Origin: Oscillospiraceae bacterium
GTDB lineage: Bacteria; Bacillota; Clostridia; Oscillospirales; Oscillospiraceae
Length of the DNA: 7,540 nt
Reading direction: 5' to 3'
Assembly (NCBI GenBank): GCA_020025375.1
Contig: JAHHSF010000060.1
Coordinates: 1-7,540 of the forward strand
Positions 1 to 6,344 of this stretch are shown piece after piece. The position numbers and the translations under genes are program-made. The notes under the pieces are model-generated. The model was not told the origin of the DNA. It ran no database searches and was given only the letters and a program-made list of their open reading frames with translations. How positions within the stretch are numbered: the stretch's first letter is position 1; the number at the start of each line of letters is the position of its first letter.

Positions 1-1
1 C

Positions 2-766
2 TCCAGCACCCCCTCGGAGACCCCCGCCGCCCTGAGCGGAAAGGTCTCTACCAACGGCTCCACCTCCATGGAGAAGGTGATGGGCGCCCTCATCGAGTCC
101 TTTAAGGAAGTTGAGCCCAATGTTACCGTGACCTACGATCCCACCGGTTCCGGCGCCGGCGTGGAGGCTGCCAACAATGGTTCCGCCGACATCGGCCTGG
201 CTTCCCGCGGCCTGAAGGACAGCGAGAAGGAAGGGCTTACCGAGACTGTGGTGGCCAAGGATGGTATTGCCATGGTAGTGAACGTTGCCAACTCCGTGGA
301 CGACCTGACTGTTGAGCAGATCGCCGCCATTGCCAAGGGTGAGATCACCAACTGGTCCGAGCTGGGCGGTGCTGACGAGCAGATCGCTTTCATCGGCCGT
401 GAGGCTGGCTCCGGCACCCGTGGTGCCTTTGAGGAACTGACCGAGACCGAAGATGCCTGCAAGTACAGCCAGGAGCTCACCTCCACCGGCGCCGTCATCA
501 CCGCCGTGGCCACCACCCCCGGTGCCATCGGCTACGCCTCCCTCTCCGCTGTGGAGGATACCGTGAAGACTGTCAAGGTCGGCGGCGTGGAGTGTACTGA
601 GGAGACCGTCCTGGACGGTAGCTACGCCATTCAGCGTCCCTTCGTCTTTGCCACCAAGACCGGCGAGGCTCTCAGCGAGACTGCCCAGGCTTTCTATGAC
701 TTCGCCACCGACCCCGCCAGTGCCGAGTTCTATGTGCTGGCCGGCGTAGTCCCCGCTTTCCGCTAA
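2..766 (+). CDS. pstS: Phosphate ABC transporter, phosphate-binding protein PstS (5' partial)
   Basis: High-affinity phosphate-binding protein that delivers phosphate to the PstCA permease; in Firmicutes it is a lipoprotein on the outer face of the membrane. The frame is open from base 2, giving 254 visible residues ending in TAA at 764-766. The signal peptide and lipobox cysteine must lie upstream. The first visible residues are a Ser/Thr/Pro/Ala-rich stretch, as expected of the linker after a lipobox, followed by NGSTSM. This motif and PTGSGAG, ASRGLKDSE, AKDGIAMV, ITNWSELGG and REAGSGTRGAFEEL are the classic PstS ligand-loop motifs. The ATG at 68 (Met of GSTSM) is internal and not the start, because conserved family sequence precedes it. 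Codon choice is somewhat richer in GGT, GCT and GTT than in the following genes, which would fit high expression. pstC follows after a hairpin-bearing gap. Confidence 0.95.
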   Translation, partial: SSTPSETPAALSGKVSTNGSTSMEKVMGALIESFKEVEPNVTVTYDPTGSGAGVEAANNGSADIGLASRGLKDSEKEGLTETVVAKDGIAMVVNVANSVDDLTVEQIAAIAKGEITNWSELGGADEQIAFIGREAGSGTRGAFEELTETEDACKYSQELTSTGAVITAVATTPGAIGYASLSAVEDTVKTVKVGGVECTEETVLDGSYAIQRPFVFATKTGEALSETAQAFYDFATDPASAEFYVLAGVVPAFR

Positions 767-795
767 TGACAAATACCAAAGTTTTGAACGGCAAA

Positions 796-822
796 CGCTC
801 CCGGGCCAAAGGCTCGGGGGCG
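796..822 (+). promoter_or_regulatory. Strong pstS-pstC intergenic hairpin without U-tract
   Basis: Bases 796-807 pair with 811-822 to form a 12-bp GC-rich stem (two G-U pairs) closed by an AAA loop. No run of T follows, so it is not a standard intrinsic terminator. It sits in the 92-bp gap between the pstS stop and the pstC start at 859. A likely role, by inference, is to stabilise or define the 3' end of a pstS-only transcript, so that the binding protein is made in excess over the permease. The stem is seen directly; the function is not. Confidence 0.6.
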
Positions 823-842
823 CTCGCCCTGTTTACACAGAG

Positions 843-850
843 AAAGGTGG
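843..850 (+). promoter_or_regulatory. Ribosome binding site that decides the pstC start
   Basis: AAAGGTGG lies 8 bases before the ATG at 859 and is close to the AAGGAGG consensus. The alternative in-frame ATG at 766, overlapping the pstS stop, has no purine-rich site before it and would translate through the hairpin at 796-822. This supports 859 as the start of pstC. Confidence 0.7.
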
Positions 851-858
851 AAGAGCCT

Positions 859-1782
859 ATGTCGGACCAAAATATCCGGACAGGAGAAGAGCAGGGGACT
901 CTGGCACGGAAAAAAGGGGCCAAAAATGCCCTGGAGCTGATTATGAACGGCCTGTTCTTTTTCTGCGGCCTGGTGGCGGTGGCTTTCGTCCTGTTCATCA
1001 CCGTCTATCTGGTTATTTCCGGCCTGCCCGCCATCCGGGAGATCGGCCTGACCGATTTCCTCTTCGGCGAGCGCTGGGCCTCCACCGCCAGCGATCCGGC
1101 GTTCGGCATCCTGCCCTTTATCCTGACCTCAATCTACGGCACCGCCGGGGCCATTGTCATCGGGGTCCCCATCGGCTTCCTTACCGCCGTATATTTGGCG
1201 AAGCTGGCTCCGGCCAAGGTGGCAGCCGTCATTCGCACGGCAGTCGATCTGCTGGCGGGCATCCCCTCGGTGGTCTACGGCCTTATCGGCATGACTGTCC
1301 TGGTCCCCGCAGTCCGGGTGACCTTCCACTTGGCTTCGGGCGCGACCCTGTTTGCCGCCATGATCGTTCTGGCCGTCATGATTTTGCCCTCCATCATCTC
1401 AGTGTCTGAGACCGCCCTAAAGGCGGTGCCCAAGGAGTATGAGGAGGCCAGCCTGGCCCTGGGGGCCACCGAGATCGAGACCTACTTCCGGGTCTCCGTT
1501 CCAGCCGCCTCCAGCGGGATTGCCGCCGCCGTGGTCTTGGGAATCGGCCGGGCCATCGGGGAGGCCATGGCCATCATGATGGTGGCGGGCAATGTGCCCA
1601 ATATGCCCTCCCTCTTTGAGAGCGTCCGCTTCCTTACCACGGCCATCGCCTCCGAAATGGCCTATGCCTCCTTTGGCACACTCCAACGCAACGCCCTCTT
1701 CTCCATTGCCCTGGTTCTATTCCTGTTCATCATGCTTATCAACGTCTTGCTCAACGCCCTGCTCAAGCGGGAGAAAAAATAA
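859..1782 (+). CDS. pstC: Phosphate ABC transporter permease PstC
   Basis: One of the two membrane-spanning subunits that form the phosphate channel of the PstSCAB importer. The product is 307 residues, normal for PstC. A charged, polar N-terminus (residues 1-25) is followed by hydrophobic segments at about 29-54, 84-113, 130-152, 163-182, 220-244 and 280-302, giving about six membrane spans. LLAGIPSVVYGL (about 132-142) is characteristic of Pst permeases. The EAA loop that docks on the ATPase is at about 194-215 (EYEEASLALGA then VSVP), followed by GIGRAIGEAMA. The start at 859 was chosen over the in-frame ATG at 766 because of the ribosome binding site at 843-850 and normal family length. 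The 766 start would add a basic 31-residue tail of no recognisable origin. pstA follows 15 bases after the stop. Confidence 0.95.
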   Translation: MSDQNIRTGEEQGTLARKKGAKNALELIMNGLFFFCGLVAVAFVLFITVYLVISGLPAIREIGLTDFLFGERWASTASDPAFGILPFILTSIYGTAGAIVIGVPIGFLTAVYLAKLAPAKVAAVIRTAVDLLAGIPSVVYGLIGMTVLVPAVRVTFHLASGATLFAAMIVLAVMILPSIISVSETALKAVPKEYEEASLALGATEIETYFRVSVPAASSGIAAAVVLGIGRAIGEAMAIMMVAGNVPNMPSLFESVRFLTTAIASEMAYASFGTLQRNALFSIALVLFLFIMLINVLLNALLKREKK

Positions 1783-1797
1783 GGAGGAGGAAGCCAA

Positions 1798-2670
1798 ATG
1801 AAGATGGAACACCGTTCCACCCGCCGGGTGGCCTATGACAAGATTCTCCGCTTCCTCCTTTATTTTTGCGCCTTTCTCACCTGCGCCCTGTTGGTGCTCC
1901 TGATTGGCTACATTTTCTATCGGGGCTTTCCGAACGTCACGGTGGAGCTTCTTACCAGTGAGCCAAGCGTGTTGAAAAATGTCATTGGTATCTTACCTAA
2001 CCTTATCAATACCCTGGCCCTCGTTCTGGGCACCTTGATTATCGTCCTCCCACTGGGAGTGGGTGCGGCCATCTACCTCACCGAGTACGCCAAGAGCCGC
2101 AAGCTGGTGGCCGTCATCGAGTTTGCCACCGAGACCCTTACGGGTATTCCATCCATCCTCTACGGCCTGGTGGGTATGCTCTTTTTCGTTCAGTTCCTGG
2201 GCTGGGAGAGTTCCATCCGGGCGGGCATCTTCACCCTGGTCATCATGATACTGCCCACCATCGTCCGCACCACCCAGGAGTCCCTGAAAACGGTCCCCCA
2301 ATCCTACCGGGAAGCCGCCCTGGGTCTGGGAAGCGGTAAGTGGCGCATGGTCCGCACCGTGGTCCTGCCCTCTTCCATCGACGGAATCGTCACCGGCTGT
2401 ATCCTCGCAATCGGTCGCATCGTGGGGGAGTCGGCAGCCCTTCTCTTCACTGCGGGAAGCGCCGCCGTTCTGGTGAAGAACCTGTTCAGCCTGAGTGGGC
2501 TTCATAGCCTGCTCACCACCTCCGGCGGTAGCCTCACTGTGGCCCTTTATATTTACTCTCTGGAGCGGGGGAAGATCGAAGTAGGCTTTGCCATTGCCGC
2601 TATCCTCATGGTCCTTACCCTGGTCATCAACCTGTCCGCCAAGTGGCTGGGCGGAAAACTGAAGAAATAA
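1798..2670 (+). CDS. pstA: Phosphate ABC transporter permease PstA
   Basis: Second permease subunit of the Pst importer, pairing with PstC. It has 290 residues, typical for PstA. Hydrophobic segments lie at about 17-41, 66-94, 112-134, 142-156, 196-222 and 262-281. LTGIPSILYGLVG (about 114-126) matches the same Pst motif seen in PstC. The EAA loop is at about 170-191 (YREAALGLGSG, then VVLPSS), followed by AIGRIVGESAAL, a PstA hallmark. The start is set by AAGGAGGAGG overlapping the pstC stop and ending 7 bases before ATG 1798. A second ATG two codons later is also possible. The tight spacing to pstC and pstB indicates translation from one mRNA. Confidence 0.96.
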   Translation: MKMEHRSTRRVAYDKILRFLLYFCAFLTCALLVLLIGYIFYRGFPNVTVELLTSEPSVLKNVIGILPNLINTLALVLGTLIIVLPLGVGAAIYLTEYAKSRKLVAVIEFATETLTGIPSILYGLVGMLFFVQFLGWESSIRAGIFTLVIMILPTIVRTTQESLKTVPQSYREAALGLGSGKWRMVRTVVLPSSIDGIVTGCILAIGRIVGESAALLFTAGSAAVLVKNLFSLSGLHSLLTTSGGSLTVALYIYSLERGKIEVGFAIAAILMVLTLVINLSAKWLGGKLKK

Positions 2671-2685
2671 TAAGGAGGCGGAGCT

Positions 2686-3444
2686 ATGAATCAGACCGTT
2701 ATTGCCGCCAAAGACCTGAATTTATGGTATGGGGCCACCCAGGCCCTCCACCATGTGGATATGGAAATTCCAGAGCGGCGGGTCACCGCTCTTATCGGTC
2801 CGTCCGGTTGCGGCAAGTCCACGTTCCTTAAAACCCTGGACCGCATGAATGATTTGGTCCCGGGCGTGAAGATCACCGGCAGCATCACCTACCGGGGCCA
2901 GGACATCTACGCCCCCGAGGTGGACGTGACCTGGCTCAGGAAGGAAATCGGCATGGTGTTTCAGAAGCCCAATCCCTTCCCCATGTCCATCTACGACAAC
3001 GTGGCATACGGCCCCCGGACCCACGGTATCCGAAACAAGGCCAAGCTGGACGAAATCGTGGAGCGCTCCCTTCGGGATGCCGCCATTTGGGACGAGGTGA
3101 AGGACCGGCTAAAGAAGTCGGCTCTGGGCCTGTCCGGCGGTCAGCAACAGCGGCTCTGCATCGCCCGGGCCCTGGCGGTGGAGCCCGACGTTCTTCTCAT
3201 GGATGAGTCCACCAGCGCCCTGGACCCGATTTCTACCTCAAAAATTGAAGATCTGGTTGCAGAACTGAAAAATAAGTATACAATAGTAATGGTCACCCAC
3301 AATATGCAACAGGCCACTCGTGTTTCCGATCACACCGCCTTCTTCCTTCTTGGTGAGCTCATTGAGTTCGGGGAGACCGACCAAATCTTCTCGGTCCCCA
3401 AGGACAAGCGGACAGAGGACTACATTACTGGGAGGTTTGGATAA
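2686..3444 (+). CDS. pstB: Phosphate ABC transporter ATP-binding protein PstB
   Basis: Cytoplasmic ATPase that powers phosphate import through PstCA. It has 252 residues, the normal PstB length. All nucleotide-binding elements are visible: Walker A GPSGCGKST (38-46), Q-loop Gln at about 93 in VFQKPNPFPMSIYDN, signature LSGGQQQR (149-156), Walker B VLLMDE (169-174), D-loop SALD (177-180) and H-loop His205 in VTHNMQQA. The C-terminus, GELIEFGETDQIF then TEDYITGRFG, is diagnostic of PstB among ABC ATPases. The residue after the catalytic Glu is Ser (DES) where Pro (DEP) is usual; active-site residues are intact. AAGGAGG lies 7 bases before the ATG. The stop overlaps the phoU start by one base (TAATG), indicating translational coupling. 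Codons at about 3238-3290 are markedly AT-rich compared with the rest of the gene. Confidence 0.97.
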   Translation: MNQTVIAAKDLNLWYGATQALHHVDMEIPERRVTALIGPSGCGKSTFLKTLDRMNDLVPGVKITGSITYRGQDIYAPEVDVTWLRKEIGMVFQKPNPFPMSIYDNVAYGPRTHGIRNKAKLDEIVERSLRDAAIWDEVKDRLKKSALGLSGGQQQRLCIARALAVEPDVLLMDESTSALDPISTSKIEDLVAELKNKYTIVMVTHNMQQATRVSDHTAFFLLGELIEFGETDQIFSVPKDKRTEDYITGRFG

Positions 3445-4085
3445 TGCGGAAGAGTTTTGATTCCGAGCTGTTGGAGCTGGGCGAGTCCATGACCGCCATG
3501 GCGGACACGGTGCGCAACGCCATCGAAGAAGTGACCCGGTCCCTCTGCGAGGGGGACGAGGCGGCGGCCCACGCCGTTCTCTCTGCCACCGCCGGGGTGG
3601 ACCAAATGGAGCGTGAGATTGAGAACCACTGTCTCTCTCTTCTTCTGCGGCAGCAGCCGGTGGCCCGGGATCTGCGGACCATCTCCACCGCCCTGAAAAT
3701 GGTCACCGACCTTCAGCGTATCGGCGACCAGGCCACCAACATCGCAGAGCTGGCCATCCTGCTTGCCAAGCAGGGGAGGGCCCAGGTGCCTGAGCATATC
3801 CGTACCATGAGCCGAAAGGCGGGCATCATGGTGAGCCAGGCCATCGCCGCCTACACCGACCGGGATGTGGAGCAGGCCCACGCCGTGGTCAATCTGGATG
3901 ACGAGGTGGACGACCTCTTCGCCCAGGTGAAGGCCGAGCTGATCGACCGTATCCTGGAAAACCGGGAGAATGCCGACGCCGCCATCGACCTTATTATCAT
4001 TGCCAAATACCTGGAGCGGGTTGCCGATCACGCCGTAAACATCGCCCAGTGGGCGGTATTCTGCGTCACCGGCCAGCTGGAATAA
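3444..4085 (+). CDS. phoU: Phosphate signalling complex protein PhoU
   Basis: Cytoplasmic helical protein that restrains the Pho response when phosphate is plentiful by connecting PstB with the PhoR kinase. It has 213 residues, standard for PhoU, with two homologous three-helix repeats. The paired metal-binding motifs are clear: DLQRIGDQATNIAE (about 89-102) in repeat 1 and YLERVADHAVNIAQW (about 189-203) in repeat 2. The RQQPVARDLRTI segment (69-80) is also typical. The ATG overlaps the pstB TAA by one base, and GGGAGG at 3430-3435 within the pstB end supplies the ribosome binding site 8 bases upstream. The position between pstB and the two-component pair fits its role as the link between transport and sensing. 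Confidence 0.96.
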   Translation: MRKSFDSELLELGESMTAMADTVRNAIEEVTRSLCEGDEAAAHAVLSATAGVDQMEREIENHCLSLLLRQQPVARDLRTISTALKMVTDLQRIGDQATNIAELAILLAKQGRAQVPEHIRTMSRKAGIMVSQAIAAYTDRDVEQAHAVVNLDDEVDDLFAQVKAELIDRILENRENADAAIDLIIIAKYLERVADHAVNIAQWAVFCVTGQLE

Positions 4086-4127
4086 AACACTTGAAACAAA
4101 AAAAGAGAGACCAAGGAGGGAAAGCCC

Positions 4128-4787
4128 ATGCCCCAGACCATTGTCCTTGTGGAGGACGACGATTCCATCCGCGCCATGCTGGAATACTATCTCAAATCCA
4201 TGGGATATGAGGTGCGGGCCTTTGACTCCGGGGAGCACTTCTTCGCCGACCAGACGGAGCCCGCCTCCCTCTACATACTGGATATCATGTTGCCCGGCAT
4301 GGACGGCTTGGAAATCTTACGCCGCCTGCGGGACGGGACTGAGACCGAGCGGGTCCCCATCCTCATGCTCACCGCCCGGAATGCCGAGCTGGACAAGGTG
4401 GCTGGGCTGGAGAGCGGGGCGGATGACTACATGGTCAAGCCCTTTGGCATCATGGAGCTGGGGGCGCGGGTGAAGGCCCTCCTCCGCCGCACGGCCCCTA
4501 GGGAGGACAAGCTGGCCCTGGAGGGGCTGGAGCTGGACGTCGGTGCCCGGGAGGTCCGGGAGAACGGACAGACGGTGGAGCTGACCTACAAGGAGTTTGA
4601 GCTTTTGCGTCTCCTCCTCTCCCGCCGGGGCACCGTTCTCACACGGGATGAGATTCTCCAGACCGTCTGGGGCTATGACTTTACCGGGGAGACCCGCACC
4701 GTGGATATGCACATCAAGACCCTGCGCCAAAAGCTGTCCGGCGACTATATCCAGACAGTGCGCGGGGTCGGCTACAAAATTCCCTAA
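4128..4787 (+). CDS. phoB: PhoB/PhoP-type phosphate response regulator (OmpR family)
   Basis: DNA-binding response regulator expected to activate the Pho regulon when phosphorylated by the kinase encoded next. It has 219 residues. The receiver domain (about 3-121) has acidic-pocket residues E9, D10 and D11, phospho-acceptor D52 in YILDIMLPGMDG, T82 in MLTAR, and K104 in MVKPF. The winged-helix domain (about 129-219) has the OmpR-family pattern LTYKEFELLRLL, then TRDEIL, VWGY, RTVDMHI and the terminal VRGVGYKIP. AAGGAGGG at 4113-4120, 7 bases before ATG 4128, fixes the start. The phosphate assignment rests on its place in the operon; the sequence alone says OmpR family. It would be called PhoP in Bacillus naming. 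It lies 42 bases after phoU and 13 bases before the kinase. Confidence 0.92.
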   Translation: MPQTIVLVEDDDSIRAMLEYYLKSMGYEVRAFDSGEHFFADQTEPASLYILDIMLPGMDGLEILRRLRDGTETERVPILMLTARNAELDKVAGLESGADDYMVKPFGIMELGARVKALLRRTAPREDKLALEGLELDVGAREVRENGQTVELTYKEFELLRLLLSRRGTVLTRDEILQTVWGYDFTGETRTVDMHIKTLRQKLSGDYIQTVRGVGYKIP

Positions 4788-4800
4788 GGGGGGACCAATC

Positions 4801-6045
4801 ATGGGGAAAAAACTTTCTCGGGCCGTCCTGTTCATCACGGCCTTCGCCCTTCTGCTCAGCGGCGTGCTGTCGGTGGTCTTTTTCCGCCAGCGGGAGATCG
4901 CCGCCGCCCGGGCCAGCCTCAACGATACCCTGGCGATTCTGGATGCCCAGCACATGGATACAGATGCCCAGGACCTGGCCCGGCAGTTTGCCTTTGCCAC
5001 GCCGGGCCGCCGCCTTACCCTTATCGACGCCAACGGCTCGGTCCTGGTGGATACCGCCGCCGAGGTGGCGGAGAACCACGCAGACCGTCCCGAGTTTCAG
5101 GCCGCGCTGAAGACCGGATCGGGGGAGGCGACCCGCCGCTCCGAGACCACCGGCATTACTTATCTCTATGTGACCCGCCGTTTCACCGACGGGGTGGTGG
5201 GCCGGGCCGCCATGCCCATCGCCTCCATCAACGACTTGATTTTGCAGGCCGGCTTCATCCTCCTCATCACTGCCGTGGCCGTTTTGCTGGTGACCCGCAG
5301 TGTGGCAAGCCGCTGGGCCCGGGATACCGCCGCTCCCATCGAGGCCAAGCAGGAGAAGCTGGAGCACGTCCGAAGTGAGTTCGCCGCCAACGTCTCCCAC
5401 GAGCTGAAAACCCCCCTCACCAGCATCAAGGGCTTTACCGATATGCTGGCCTCCGGTATGGTTACCGACCCCGCCGACCAGCAACGGTTCTTCACTATGC
5501 TGGGGGTGGAGGTGGACCGGCTCATGGAGATGATCGGGGACCTCTTAAAGCTTTCCGAGCTGGAGAGCGTGGCAATGCCAAAGCCAGACGACCGGGCCGA
5601 GGTCCTGGCGGTGTGTCAAAACGCCGGGGAATCGCTTCTGCCCATCTCCCAGGAGCGGGGGGTTTCCCTGACCGTGGCCGGGGAGGAACTGGCCGCCGCC
5701 ATCCCTCCTGCCCGTCTGCGGGAGGTGGCCGTTAATCTGATGGGGAACGGGCTCAAATACACCGAGTCCGGCGGTGACGTCACCGTGACCGTGAGCCGGG
5801 AGGGGGACAAGGCCGTCCTCACCGTGACCGACAACGGCATCGGCATCCCCAAGGAGGCGCAGGACCGCATCTTTGAGCGGTTCTACCGGGTGGATAAGGG
5901 GCGGGCCCGCTCCACAGGCGGAAGTGGCCTGGGGCTTGCCATTGTCAAGCACGTCGTCCAGCTCTACAGCGGCTCGGTCGCTGTGGACAGTGAACTTGGA
6001 AAGGGGACAACCTTTACGGTGAAGTTGCCCCTTGCGAAGGAGTAA
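4801..6045 (+). CDS. phoR: PhoR-type phosphate sensor histidine kinase
   Basis: Membrane histidine kinase, probable partner of the upstream regulator. It has 414 residues. Two membrane spans (about 8-28 and 148-166) enclose an extracytoplasmic domain (29-147) containing LTLIDANGSVLVDT and ENHADRPEFQAAL, typical of clostridial PhoR sensors. The catalytic core has an H-box FAANVSHELKTPLTSIKG with phospho-acceptor His200, and an HELKT motif expected to allow phosphatase activity too. It continues with an N-box NLMGNGLKYT (312-321), G1 DNGIGIP (344-350), F-box ERFYRVD (359-365) and G2 GGSGLGLAI (373-381). Only about 20 residues separate membrane span 2 from the dimerisation helix, so there is no full HAMP and no cytoplasmic PAS domain. 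The start at 4801 follows AAGGGGG by 8 bases and opens with a membrane anchor. A longer reading from 4597 would run through the regulator gene in another frame and is rejected. Confidence 0.93.
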   Translation: MGKKLSRAVLFITAFALLLSGVLSVVFFRQREIAAARASLNDTLAILDAQHMDTDAQDLARQFAFATPGRRLTLIDANGSVLVDTAAEVAENHADRPEFQAALKTGSGEATRRSETTGITYLYVTRRFTDGVVGRAAMPIASINDLILQAGFILLITAVAVLLVTRSVASRWARDTAAPIEAKQEKLEHVRSEFAANVSHELKTPLTSIKGFTDMLASGMVTDPADQQRFFTMLGVEVDRLMEMIGDLLKLSELESVAMPKPDDRAEVLAVCQNAGESLLPISQERGVSLTVAGEELAAAIPPARLREVAVNLMGNGLKYTESGGDVTVTVSREGDKAVLTVTDNGIGIPKEAQDRIFERFYRVDKGRARSTGGSGLGLAIVKHVVQLYSGSVAVDSELGKGTTFTVKLPLAKE

Positions 6046-6050
6046 ACAAA

Positions 6051-6090
6051 GCGCCCGACGGCAATCAGCCGTCGGGCGCGATTTTCTTTT
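6051..6090 (+). terminator. Rho-independent terminator of the pst-pho operon
   Basis: A perfect 12-bp GC-rich stem (6051-6062 with 6068-6079) and a five-base AATCA loop are followed by a T-rich tract at 6082-6090 interrupted by one C. It starts 5 bases after the phoR stop. This ends the pst-pho transcript and separates it from moeA. Confidence 0.93.
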
Positions 6091-6100
6091 CAGGGGATCT

Positions 6101-6122
6101 CTTGACAAAACATTGGGTCAAG
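6101..6122 (+). repeat. Inverted repeat over the moeA promoter -35 region
   Basis: CTTGAC at 6101-6106 and GTCAAG at 6117-6122 form a 6-bp inverted repeat with a 10-base spacer. The left arm overlaps the -35 box. This geometry could be an operator for a dimeric regulator, but short palindromes also arise by chance and no regulator is identified. Confidence 0.35.
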
Positions 6123-6131
6123 GAATAAAAT
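6102..6131 (+). promoter_or_regulatory. Sigma-A type promoter for the riboswitch-moeA transcript
   Basis: A perfect -35 TTGACA (6102-6107) is followed, after 18 bases, by TAAAAT (6126-6131), five of six matches to the -10 consensus. Transcription would start near 6138, about 10 bases before the first paired base of the structured RNA. It lies directly after the operon terminator in a locally AT-rich stretch. Confidence 0.8.
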
Positions 6132-6147
6132 AAAACAAAATGTAGAG

Positions 6148-6244
6148 TGCTCCGAGCCTCTCGTCCTAAGGAAGTTTCTACGGACGTTGGGCCGATAGGG
6201 TGGAATCGGAAACGAGACCGCCTTCCGTTTTGAAAAGGGGTGCA
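6148..6244 (+). ncRNA. Moco/Tuco-type riboswitch aptamer (probable)
   Basis: This structured leader RNA upstream of moeA resembles, from memory of the family, the Moco RNA motif that binds molybdenum or tungsten cofactor. P1 is formed by 6148-6153 and 6238-6244 with one bulged base. A long arm is formed by GCCT 6156-6159 with 6189-6192 and continues as CGTCC 6162-6166 with GGACG 6182-6186. A second arm is formed by GGAA 6202-6205 with TTCC 6223-6226, capped by TCG-GAAA-CGA (6206-6215), a GNRA tetraloop, with an unpaired GACCGCC on the 3' side. CTCCGAGCC, GGGCCGA and CCGCCTTCCG look like the conserved blocks of the class. The following intrinsic terminator and the downstream Moco gene support a riboswitch. 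Whether the ligand is Mo or W cofactor cannot be settled here. Class membership needs a covariance search. Confidence 0.75.
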
Positions 6245-6249
6245 GAACA

Positions 6250-6272
6250 GCAGGGGGAGGATTCTACCCTGC
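6250..6272 (+). promoter_or_regulatory. Middle hairpin between aptamer and terminator
   Basis: GCAGGG (6250-6255) pairs with CCCTGC (6267-6272) around an 11-base loop. The CTGC of its 3' arm could instead pair with GCAG at 6242-6245, which includes bases of the P1 strand, so it may take part in the switch between alternative folds. This is inference from pairing only. Confidence 0.4.
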
Positions 6273-6278
6273 GCTTCC

Positions 6279-6308
6279 GCGTCGCTTTTTGGAAAAGCGG
6301 CGCTTTTT
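6279..6308 (+). terminator. Intrinsic terminator (riboswitch expression platform) before moeA
   Basis: Bases 6279-6289 pair with 6293-6303 in an 11-bp stem with one G-U pair and a three-base loop, followed by TTTTTGTTT. It lies between the promoter and the moeA start with no gene before it, so it must act as an attenuator. This fits transcriptional control by the upstream aptamer: ligand binding would favour termination if the usual cofactor repression holds. Confidence 0.85.
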
Positions 6309-6330
6309 GTTTGTGTCGAAGGAGCCGGAA

Positions 6331-6336
6331 AGAAGG
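6331..6336 (+). promoter_or_regulatory. Probable ribosome binding site of moeA
   Basis: AGAAGG lies 8 bases before ATG 6345. It is a weaker match than the sites in the pst operon. A stronger AAGGAG at 6319-6324 is 20 bases away, too far for this ATG, and no in-frame ATG, GTG or TTG lies between that site and 6345. Confidence 0.5.
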
Positions 6337-6344
6337 CCGTTGGA

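Noticed and set aside
68..766. ATG at 68 as the pstS start
   Set aside because: The open frame continues upstream to base 2 with recognisable PstS sequence (the NGSTS motif just before the Met), and a mature binding protein needs an export signal, so the gene is truncated by the window edge.
766..858. N-terminal extension of PstC from the ATG overlapping the pstS stop
   Set aside because: There is no ribosome binding site, the extension would be read through a 12-bp hairpin and is unlike PstC, and a better start with a good site exists at 859.
4086..4127. Possible promoter (TTGAAA at 4091) in the phoU-phoB gap
   Set aside because: No -10-like sequence occurs at the proper distance; the space there is the AAGGAGGG ribosome binding site.
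3420..4238. 272-residue open frame antisense to phoU
   Set aside because: Its Gly/His/Leu-rich translation is the usual mirror of a GC-rich gene. phoU on the + strand is fully canonical. The same holds for the other long minus-strand frames, for example under phoR and moeA.
4597..4800. Longer start for the histidine kinase at 4597
   Set aside because: It overlaps the conserved winged-helix part of the regulator gene in another frame. The site-supported ATG at 4801 begins directly with the first membrane span.
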